Assembly (NCBI GenBank): GCA_029553165.1
Contig: JAKPCT010000193.1
Span: 18,073-82,072 of the forward strand
Source: Bacillota bacterium
Lineage (GTDB): Bacteria; Bacillota; UBA4882; UBA8346
DNA length: 64,000 nucleotides
Direction of reading: 5' to 3'
Of this stretch, positions 27,870-35,147 are shown in pieces. The translations under genes and the position numbers were made by a program. The notes under the pieces were generated by a model that saw only the letters and a list, made by a program, of their open reading frames with translations, searched no databases and had not been told where the DNA came from. Position 1 is the first letter of the stretch, and each line of letters opens with the position of its first letter.

Positions 27870-30230
27870 TTATTTCTTTCCTTTGAGATAATTACTCAAA
27901 TCAGCGCATTCTTGAAGTACTTCCTGATAGTATCTGGTATCGGAGTATTGCTCAGCCAATAGTTGATAGTAGTATTCTTTCCCTTTGCCTTCCGGGGTAA
28001 ATGCTTCCTGCCTTGAAAATTCGGTTTGGGAGGCGGCGGCCAGGAAACAGCAGCGCGCTGCTAACTCCTTGTTAGTGCTGACTTTCATTGCCTTATCATA
28101 GAAGTACCAGGCATTTTTACGATTAGCCCATTCAGAATAATAGTGGTTAAAATTAGTACTTGAGAATGTTTCAAGATAGAACGGGTATCGGGGATTATCA
28201 TCCGAAAAATCAAATGAAGGATAATAATCGAGATTTACCATGTAATAACTCCATTGGCCTGAATGAAAGTAAGCATTGGCAATTTGGTAATAATAGAGAT
28301 CTGCTTTATCAGGGTGCTTTTCAGCCGTTGCTAACAGTTGATTGATCTTTTTTACGAATTCGTACTTTGAGATTGCCGGGAATTCGTTTTGACCTTTTGG
28401 ATAACGATATAAACCGGTTTTAGGATTGTAATAGTTGGTTTCAAAACTGGTATTGATTAAGTTTTGATTAATTTCATTCCAATAAGAAGGCGGTATTTTA
28501 GCCAGAAATTTTAAAGCTTCAGAGTAATTGCCTTCATTGAGGTATTTACTGCCTCTAATATAATACAAGTCATCAATATTATTAATCAAATTACTGGTCA
28601 GGAAACGATCAAACACTGTCTTTTCGGGATTAGTAATGTAGTTACTGATTCGTTCTAAAGATTGATGATCGCAGTGGTTGATCAAAAATGAAGTGGCTAA
28701 ATTACCATAACCGGTTTGGTCAATGCAGCAGAATCCTTTGGCTAACTGTCCGGCCCTGAAGTATTTTTGCGCCATCAGGATTAGGTAGGAACGGTAAATG
28801 ATTGTATTATTATATTGCTCTGGGTAGTTTCTAAATTGTCGAAGTGTCGGAGCTATTGCTGTCTCAAGCCCTTCACTGATTCGGTCTGTTTTAGCTAACT
28901 CGATCAGACCCCGGAAAGCATTTAACCATGGGGTGAAGGTATCATCAGTTTTAATATGTTCAACCTGGTCAAAATGTATTTTAGCAGTTTCATATTCTTT
29001 GAGCAAGATTGATAAATAACCGGCTGCCATCTGCCATAAGGCTGGCCGGCGAATGCGACTCTGATCGACGTTGATCACAAATTCTCGTAAGTCTCTGATG
29101 TAATTGAGCGATTCTTCACTTGGAGTTAGTTGTGAAAAGAAGAAATCAGAAGTGAGTAAGGCTTTTTCTAACTTGTTGATATAATAGACCAGCATAAACT
29201 CTAACCGTGATGATTTAGGTTCCAGTAAATAGACTTGGGTCAATGGTTCCAGATTGAGGCGTCCTTCATCTTTTAAAAACCACATTAACCACAGGGTAGC
29301 TTTTCGGTGATTGTTGCCGGCTTTTGCGAGCGTTTCCTGCCATACTTTTGGAGTAGGAAGATAGAATTCGATCATTGCTTCGTTCATTAAGAGAGGCGCC
29401 TGATCAAAAACCAATGAAGTATAAACTAAAAAGTCGCTTTCTTTTCTTAATTTCTTGAAAGCACCGGCTTTATGGCGCAGGGCATGAAAACGGTAGGCAC
29501 TCTCGTGTTTGAGCGTGGCAACCAGTGAGTCATAATAGCGGATGCAATCGGCGGATTTATTGGCATAATTGGCCAGTCTGACGATCTGGTATCCATAGCG
29601 CAGCTTTAAGAAAGGATTAGTGGTCCTTTGATAGTTGGCTAAACCTTCATCGATCAGTACTTGCATTTTTTGTGGATCACGAATCTTCTTCATTTCCTCT
29701 TCAAAATCCCAGAACCAACCAGCAAAGTAGGCAAACGGTTCGCATTTTTTGGCAAAGATCAAGTATTCCAAAGTATCCAGTTGCGAAATGTTGGTTAAGT
29801 AATTTAAAAAAGAGTTTGGTGACTTTGGAATGGGTTGATTACTTATAACACGTTGTTTGATTGCTTCTAATTGTTTTAGTTCGGTTTTATAGATCACTTC
29901 TTCAATGGCTTTGGTTTCAATTTTAACATTAATATACTGTTGCCACTCACGGAGATTAGCAGTCTTGAATGGTTCAGGATCGTAGTCAGCCTGATTGTTA
30001 TCACCGTCTGATCTCTTATGGGCTTCCCAATGCGTTTGGAAGAGATATTGTTTTAAAAAAGGATCACTGCCAAACTGCGAAGGGAAAAAAGAGATGTCCG
30101 ATGGTACCAGTTCATTAGTAGCAACTGATTCGTATGATGGAACAGCGCAACCTTGAATGAGCGGTGTCCAACAACTTGTGACAAAGCAAAGACTAATTAA
30201 TAGAATTAAAAATGGTTTGTAATTTTTCAT
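27870..30230 (-). CDS. Large lipoprotein-like helical-repeat (TPR-like) protein
   Basis: 786 residues. The N-terminus is a signal sequence ending LCFVTSC, a plausible lipobox, so it is probably a lipid-anchored envelope protein. The rest is alpha-helical with TPR-like features (repeated A..Y..G patterns such as NEGNYSEALKFLAKIP) and many Tyr and Trp residues; no enzyme motif is seen. GGAGG precedes the ATG. Its start lies 38 bases inside the preceding lipoprotein gene, so the two are coupled. I recall similar gene pairs in Bacteroidetes, which would fit transfer, but this needs a database search. Confidence 0.6.
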   Translation of the reverse strand: MKNYKPFLILLISLCFVTSCWTPLIQGCAVPSYESVATNELVPSDISFFPSQFGSDPFLKQYLFQTHWEAHKRSDGDNNQADYDPEPFKTANLREWQQYINVKIETKAIEEVIYKTELKQLEAIKQRVISNQPIPKSPNSFLNYLTNISQLDTLEYLIFAKKCEPFAYFAGWFWDFEEEMKKIRDPQKMQVLIDEGLANYQRTTNPFLKLRYGYQIVRLANYANKSADCIRYYDSLVATLKHESAYRFHALRHKAGAFKKLRKESDFLVYTSLVFDQAPLLMNEAMIEFYLPTPKVWQETLAKAGNNHRKATLWLMWFLKDEGRLNLEPLTQVYLLEPKSSRLEFMLVYYINKLEKALLTSDFFFSQLTPSEESLNYIRDLREFVINVDQSRIRRPALWQMAAGYLSILLKEYETAKIHFDQVEHIKTDDTFTPWLNAFRGLIELAKTDRISEGLETAIAPTLRQFRNYPEQYNNTIIYRSYLILMAQKYFRAGQLAKGFCCIDQTGYGNLATSFLINHCDHQSLERISNYITNPEKTVFDRFLTSNLINNIDDLYYIRGSKYLNEGNYSEALKFLAKIPPSYWNEINQNLINTSFETNYYNPKTGLYRYPKGQNEFPAISKYEFVKKINQLLATAEKHPDKADLYYYQIANAYFHSGQWSYYMVNLDYYPSFDFSDDNPRYPFYLETFSSTNFNHYYSEWANRKNAWYFYDKAMKVSTNKELAARCCFLAAASQTEFSRQEAFTPEGKGKEYYYQLLAEQYSDTRYYQEVLQECADLSNYLKGKK

Positions 30231-31257
30231 ACGAAAACCTCCTAATCAATTCTGAATCAAAGTGATAAATAATTACGTTGGTTGCAGGATGTTTATTGTT
30301 AAGATTTTTTTTGATAAACTTCGCGGTTTTGAGCACTTCTTTGTAGTCGCTTTCATCAATCCGGATCCGGTCATTTTTGTAAATGTAGGATTGATTTAAG
30401 TAGGTATTTTTTACTGCGATAAAAGTGTTGTCATTAATCCGTTTGAAGTTCGGGTTGTTTACTAAACTATTAATGGTTACATTGTTAATCAGACCGGTAT
30501 AGCGCTCACTTTGAAAGACCGCACCCCATGAGTAGATTGGAAGCGCGACATCAAGTTGTAACGGGTATTGTTTCAAAACGCGATTGAGATAGGTAACTGC
30601 AGTATCATAGGTTAAGATCGAGTTTTTAATTCCGGCTTGTCCGGGATGCCCAAGGTTATAACACATCAAAACCCCTTTGGTGACCGGTGGGATTCCTGTT
30701 TGTTTGGGATATTTGATTTGGTGCAAGCGGATGGTCGCTGAAAGCTCAATTGTGGTTAATTGTTCTTCAGCGCTCCAATTATCTAATTCATTGCGAATCC
30801 TTTTTAATAAGGTAAAATATTTCTCGTGATTATTTTTTGTCCAATCACAGTCCAGTTGAATTTCGGGAAATGGAGGAAGCTGATTGTTCATCTGGATCTG
30901 CCGGACTTTCTTCACAATATTTTGGGCCAGCGCGGTTAATTGTCCGCTCGGACAGTTGTTAATTGTCTCATTGGTAATATAGATGGTTGGTATCAAAACA
31001 ATATCGTTCGGGACCGGAGTCTGAAAGCTGATTGCCGGAGTGGGAAGCGGAGCATTGTATGTTGGATCCCATTTAACATCAAAAAATCTGATGTAAAGTC
31101 GCTTGATTTGCAGCTTTTGTAAGGTGCTTAAATCCTCGTTTTGCAGGTTGAAATTCGACTTCCAATAATAAAAACTCTTGGTGGTCTGTTTGACAGGACT
31201 ACAGGAAGCAACCAACAAAATTAATATAATCAGTGGAATTAATTTCAAGTTCCGCAA
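30193..31257 (-). CDS. Lipoprotein with TIM-barrel glycosidase-like features
   Basis: About 354 residues. A signal sequence ending LLVASC gives a clear lipobox. The body has the alternating strand pattern of a TIM barrel: KRLYIRFFDVKW, IVLIPTIYIT, EIQLDCDW, LSATIRLHQIKY, GVLMCYNLG and LDVALPIYSWG, reminiscent of GH18-like barrels, but I see no secure DxxDxDxE motif, so catalysis is open. The TTG at 31257 follows GGAGG by seven bases; the ATG at 31263 is only one base from that site. It is the first gene of a two-gene unit, and a decayed second copy of its 5' region lies at 34.9 kb. Confidence 0.6.
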   Translation of the reverse strand: MRNLKLIPLIILILLVASCSPVKQTTKSFYYWKSNFNLQNEDLSTLQKLQIKRLYIRFFDVKWDPTYNAPLPTPAISFQTPVPNDIVLIPTIYITNETINNCPSGQLTALAQNIVKKVRQIQMNNQLPPFPEIQLDCDWTKNNHEKYFTLLKRIRNELDNWSAEEQLTTIELSATIRLHQIKYPKQTGIPPVTKGVLMCYNLGHPGQAGIKNSILTYDTAVTYLNRVLKQYPLQLDVALPIYSWGAVFQSERYTGLINNVTINSLVNNPNFKRINDNTFIAVKNTYLNQSYIYKNDRIRIDESDYKEVLKTAKFIKKNLNNKHPATNVIIYHFDSELIRRFSYEKLQTIFNSIN

Positions 31258-31350
31258 GATCATACCTCCATAATTTGCAATAATTCTCGATTTCAATAAT
31301 TATTCCTGCCTTCGTCAAAGATGGAAAAACGTTTTTTGTTGCTCTAAGAG

Positions 31351-31380
31351 TTGACATTCGATTCATGATTGTAGTATAGT
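31351..31380 (+). promoter_or_regulatory. Promoter of the TrmB-type regulator gene
   Basis: A perfect -35 TTGACA (31351-31356) and -10 TATAGT (31375-31380) with an 18-base spacer, 36 bases before the regulator's start codon. Confidence 0.7.
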
Positions 31381-31400
31381 GGTACTAAATAAAACCACTA
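31377..31400 (+). promoter_or_regulatory. Candidate autoregulatory operator
   Basis: Perfect inverted repeat TAGTGGT (31377-31383) and ACCACTA (31394-31400) with a ten-base spacer. It overlaps the -10 element and the expected transcription start, a natural site for repression by the regulator encoded just downstream. It could instead be an mRNA hairpin. Confidence 0.45.
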
Positions 31401-31416
31401 AATAGGAATGAGATTG

Positions 31417-32106
31417 ATGGAGATTGTTGAAATTTTAATTAAAGCTGGCTTTACCAGACATGAATCATTATTGTATTTAACTCTGTGTCAAGAGGGGGAA
31501 CTCACAGGCTATGAAGCAGCTAAAATTTCCGGGATTTCCCGCTCAAACGCTTATCTAACCTTGGCCGGATTGGTAGAAAAGGGAGCGGCGTGGAAGATTG
31601 ATGGTGAGGTTGTCCGCTATACTCCGGTACCACCTCAGGAATTATGCCTCAATTTAAAGCGCGAGTATCAACAATTATTGGACTATATTGAAGCTCATGC
31701 TCCTCAACTGAAGCAGGAGTCCGACCCATTTATCACGATCAGTGGTGATATTCAGGTAAGGCATAAGGTTAAAAATATAATTAATGAGGCTGAAAAACGT
31801 ATCTATCTGTCCTTGAGTAATACTGAACTGAAATTGGTTTATGAGGAGCTTCAGGCCGCGGTATCAAGAGGGCTGAAAGTTGTCCTAATTACGGACCAAT
31901 TAATTCAAATGGGTACTGCAACAGTCTATCTTACTAATAAAACCCCCGGTCAAATCAGATTGATAGCTGATTCGACAGTTGTATTAACGGGCGAATGGGT
32001 AAGCAATCTGAAGGCCAATTGTATATACTCGAAAAATCAGATTTTAGTCGCTCTGATTAAGGATTCGCTTACTAATGAGATTGAGTTGCTTGGCAGGAAA
32101 GGGTAA
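31417..32106 (+). CDS. TrmB-family transcriptional regulator
   Basis: About 229 residues. An N-terminal winged helix-turn-helix (GFTRHESLLYLTL, ISGISRSNAYLTLAGLVEKG) is followed by a phospholipase-D-like sensor half (from about residue 105) as in TrmB proteins, which usually sense sugars. The ATG at 31417 is favoured because AGGA lies about nine bases upstream; ATG 31408 is too close to it. It has its own promoter with a palindrome over the start point. lysA starts 70 bases downstream on the same strand and may be co-transcribed. The ligand is unknown. Confidence 0.75.
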   Translation: MEIVEILIKAGFTRHESLLYLTLCQEGELTGYEAAKISGISRSNAYLTLAGLVEKGAAWKIDGEVVRYTPVPPQELCLNLKREYQQLLDYIEAHAPQLKQESDPFITISGDIQVRHKVKNIINEAEKRIYLSLSNTELKLVYEELQAAVSRGLKVVLITDQLIQMGTATVYLTNKTPGQIRLIADSTVVLTGEWVSNLKANCIYSKNQILVALIKDSLTNEIELLGRKG

Positions 32107-32176
32107 TATTATCTTCTTTTCTTCCAAAAAAGTATTAATCTTTTAAACGTTCAGTTTAAAATTTGGAGGTATTATT

Positions 32177-33421
32177 ATGCTAGCAGTTACTGAATTGACT
32201 AACTTTTATGGGGAGACTGACCCGCAAGCGTTGATCGCTAAATATGGCAGCCCGTTATATGTTTATAATGAACGGATCTTGCGCCAGCGCTGCCGGGAGA
32301 TGAAGGAGTTGGTCTCATTGGACGGTTTTCGGGTTAATTATTCAACGAAAGCCAATGCCAATTTGGAATTATTAAAGATCATCCGGTCCGAAGGCTTGGA
32401 TGCGGATGCAATGTCACCGGGAGAGATTTATGTGCTGTTGAAGGCGGGATTTAAACCGGAACAGATCTTATTTATTCCGAACAATGTTTCCGATCAGGAA
32501 CTGCAGTATGCGATTGATCAGAAGATCAAGATCAGTGTCGACTCGCTTTCGCAACTGGAACGGTTGGGACGGCTTCATCCCGGGGGTGAAGTGGTAGTCC
32601 GTTTTAATTCCGGGGTTGGTGCTGGGCATCATGAAAAAGTAGTGACCGGAGGTTCGAAGACGAAGTTTGGAGTTAATCCGGGGCAGATTGCAGCAGTTAA
32701 AGAACTAGTGGCCCGCTATCGCCTGAAATTGATCGGGATCAATCAACATATCGGATCATTATTTTTGGAGGAGAAACCCTATCTGGATGGGGTTAAAGCG
32801 TTGTTAGCAATTGCAGTCCAATTTGAAGGATTAAGCTTTGTTGACTTTGGTGGCGGTTTTGGAATCCCATATCGGAAACAGGAAAGTCAGGCGCGGTTGG
32901 ATTTAACCAAATTATGCACCCAATTAACCGGGTTGTTAAGCAATTGGCGGGCAACCTATAATCCTGCAGTTGAGTTTAAGATTGAACCGGGACGTTATTT
33001 GGTAGCCGAGTCCGGTGTCCTCTTAGGGACGGTTTACGCACACAAAGAAAATGGCGGCACGACCTATATCGGGACTGATCTGGGTTTCAATGTACTGATT
33101 CGCCCAGCGCTGTATGATTCCCATCATGATCTTGAGGTCTACCGCAATGGTAAAGTGGTGTCAAGGACAGAACTGCAACCGGTGACCGTGGTGGGCAATA
33201 TCTGTGAGACAGGAGACATTATGGCGAAAGAGCGCGAACTGCCGTTGATTGAAGAGGGGGATCTTCTCGGAGTAATGGATGCCGGCGGTTATGGTTATGT
33301 GATGAGTTCCAATTACAATAACCGGTTGCGGCCGGCAGAGGTGCTGATCGATCAGAATGGGGACGACCGTTTAATCCGCCGGAGGGAGACATTTGAAGAT
33401 TTGGTTGCTTGTTGTGTGTGA
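32177..33421 (+). CDS. lysA: Diaminopimelate decarboxylase-like PLP enzyme
   Basis: 414 residues of the alanine-racemase-fold decarboxylases. The PLP lysine is K58 in NYSTKANAN; HIGS, GGGFGIPY and EPGRYLV bind PLP phosphate and substrate; the second-subunit Cys lies in CETGD. It should remove CO2 from meso-diaminopimelate to give lysine. dapL, which makes LL-diaminopimelate, is at 52-53 kb, consistent with lysine synthesis. TGGAGGT precedes the ATG. No lysine riboswitch is visible in the 70-base leader. Related decarboxylases with other substrates cannot be fully excluded. Confidence 0.87.
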   Translation: MLAVTELTNFYGETDPQALIAKYGSPLYVYNERILRQRCREMKELVSLDGFRVNYSTKANANLELLKIIRSEGLDADAMSPGEIYVLLKAGFKPEQILFIPNNVSDQELQYAIDQKIKISVDSLSQLERLGRLHPGGEVVVRFNSGVGAGHHEKVVTGGSKTKFGVNPGQIAAVKELVARYRLKLIGINQHIGSLFLEEKPYLDGVKALLAIAVQFEGLSFVDFGGGFGIPYRKQESQARLDLTKLCTQLTGLLSNWRATYNPAVEFKIEPGRYLVAESGVLLGTVYAHKENGGTTYIGTDLGFNVLIRPALYDSHHDLEVYRNGKVVSRTELQPVTVVGNICETGDIMAKERELPLIEEGDLLGVMDAGGYGYVMSSNYNNRLRPAEVLIDQNGDDRLIRRRETFEDLVACCV

Positions 33422-33457
33422 GAGTTACTGTTTGAATAGGTATGAAATAAAAGGATT

Positions 33458-33483
33458 GCGAGCAGTTTAGTTGAGCTGCTCGC
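33458..33483. terminator. Rho-independent terminator between convergent genes
   Basis: GCGAGCAG and CTGCTCGC form an eight-pair stem with a ten-base loop, followed by a T-rich stretch. It closes the lysA transcript and may also stop the opposing gene. Confidence 0.7.
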
Positions 33484-33503
33484 TTGTTGAAGATTTTCTA
33501 TTT

Positions 33504-34787
33504 TTACATGATGGTTAATTGGTTGCCGTCGGGATCGTGGATGATCAGGCAGTCTCCGTAACTTTCATGCAACAGCTTAAAGTTCTGATACTGCTTCTCT
33601 TCCAGCCGCTGTACAATTGCCTCCAAATTGCCGCGGACGGCAATTTCGACTGGGCCTTTGCCCTTACCCCAGTATTCCTCTTTCCACAGACAGATCTGGA
33701 GTGAATCAGCATCGAAGCCAAATTTTATCCCGTCTAGTTCGTTATTGTATCCCGGGAAGGTAATGGGAATTTCCAGGAGATCGTGGTAGAATGATTTCAT
33801 TTTTTCAATTTGTGCGGTATGTAAATTGATGCAGTATAGTTTTCTGATCGGCGGTTTTTTCACAGGAAGCTCTCCGTTTATTTCCTGTAAAAACTTGAGG
33901 TTCATGATGATCAGGTGTGCTTTCCACCAATTTTTTGCAAGACACCATTCTTCGGGATAACCCCCCCACTGCCAGTTGACTGTCCAGGTACCGTCCGGAA
34001 GTTGGGTGTTTCTGATAAACTCGCATTCGTATTGTGCCAATTCTGCAAAGTGTTGATAGAGGAAACTCTCTTTGTTGGTAAAGAAATTTGAAGGCTTACA
34101 GACATAATTCGTCTCCCACAACTCCCGGTCCCAGGTTAAGGCTTTCTTGACCTTCTCTACCAGGAGCTTTTCCACAGCCACGATCTGCAGTTCCTCAGTC
34201 AGTCCTGCTTGGTGGCAATATTCGGTCATTCTGACATAACAGGCCAGGAGATGCATTTCAGCACCGTTGTCCGTATTCTGCAGATATTGGATCGCTTCCT
34301 TGGTGATCGCATAGCATTTTTGGTACAAACTGCTGTTTTTGGCGGCAAATCTTAAAGCAAAGCTTGCCAAGGCAGCGGTTGGATTGTAATTAATTGCATT
34401 ATGGTTTTTACTGTTGTAGGTCCACCATGGGGCATGCGGGTAGTCGTTATTGGTAGGGACGGTATTGAGCCAGAATTTGCCGTTAAAGTCCTTGCCACTG
34501 TCTAAGTAGGCCAGGATGCCCCGGATGATTGGATGACCTTCTGAAAGGCCGATCTCATTAAGGATTTCGGTTGCAGCCCAGGTCTGGACCGGAGAAGAGG
34601 TAGGGTTGAAACAATCTGCTTCCAAAGCATGTCCAAAGCCACCGTCTTCATTTTGGTACTCTGCAAGTGCTGCCAAGACGGCTTCCCGGCTCCCATTCTC
34701 AAATAGATACCGGAACCGGGCCCGCTCGATGGGTCTGGCGTTAAAACAGATCCATTTTCTTGCTTTATCGAAAATACTTCTTTCCAT
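33504..34787 (-). CDS. Alpha/alpha-toroid (prenyltransferase-like) domain fused to a VOC domain
   Basis: 427 residues. About residues 1-310 form helical-hairpin repeats with QW-like patterns (YQNEDGGFGHALEAD, LPDGTWTVNW) of the terpenoid-cyclase/prenyltransferase toroid fold. About 315-427 is a vicinal-oxygen-chelate (glyoxalase/bleomycin-resistance) domain: INLHTAQIEKMKSFYHDLL, GIKFGFDADSLQICLW and a final HDPDGNQLTIM. AAGGGG precedes the ATG. Neither half shows a full known active site, so the reaction is unknown. The fusion is unusual. It is transcribed against lysA and away from mrfA. Confidence 0.72.
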   Translation of the reverse strand: MERSIFDKARKWICFNARPIERARFRYLFENGSREAVLAALAEYQNEDGGFGHALEADCFNPTSSPVQTWAATEILNEIGLSEGHPIIRGILAYLDSGKDFNGKFWLNTVPTNNDYPHAPWWTYNSKNHNAINYNPTAALASFALRFAAKNSSLYQKCYAITKEAIQYLQNTDNGAEMHLLACYVRMTEYCHQAGLTEELQIVAVEKLLVEKVKKALTWDRELWETNYVCKPSNFFTNKESFLYQHFAELAQYECEFIRNTQLPDGTWTVNWQWGGYPEEWCLAKNWWKAHLIIMNLKFLQEINGELPVKKPPIRKLYCINLHTAQIEKMKSFYHDLLEIPITFPGYNNELDGIKFGFDADSLQICLWKEEYWGKGKGPVEIAVRGNLEAIVQRLEEKQYQNFKLLHESYGDCLIIHDPDGNQLTIM

Positions 34788-34865
34788 GTTGATAGCCCCT
34801 TAATTTTAATATTTAATCAATACCAAAAAAATGTATCGGCAAATGTGACATGATATCTGAGTAAA

Positions 34866-34942
34866 TCGAACCCAACGGACATCAAAAAATCTGATGTAAA
34901 GGCGCTTAATTTGTAACGTGGTAAAATCTTCTTTCGTTATTG
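34866..34942 (-). pseudogene. Remnant of a second TIM-barrel lipoprotein gene
   Basis: On the minus strand this stretch reads EDFTTLQIKRLYIRFFDVRW, against EDLSTLQKLQIKRLYIRFFDVKW in the lipoprotein gene at 30193-31257. 23 bases (34879-34901) match 31076-31098 exactly. The fragment has lost the rest of the gene, with a three-residue deletion and no start or stop around it. The remaining 34788-35147 gap is AT-rich and shows nothing else I can support. Confidence 0.75.
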
Positions 34943-35147
34943 ACAATAATAGGTTATCAGAATATGTTAAAAAATAAAAGATTAAACTTCTATTTTAGAT
35001 TTTTTATTTTTTTATTTTTGGCGGAACTCCTCTGGTTAAAAATATCATTATCTTTTAATCCGTTATGCAAGATTCTATTTTGTAGCAGGTAAGCTTTTGT
35101 TGCTGTAGAATTGTAATGTAAGAAAATAATGATTGTGTTGGTGGACG

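Noticed and set aside
32107..32176. Lysine riboswitch ahead of lysA
   Set aside because: The leader is only about 70 bases and shows none of the long conserved helices of the L-box.
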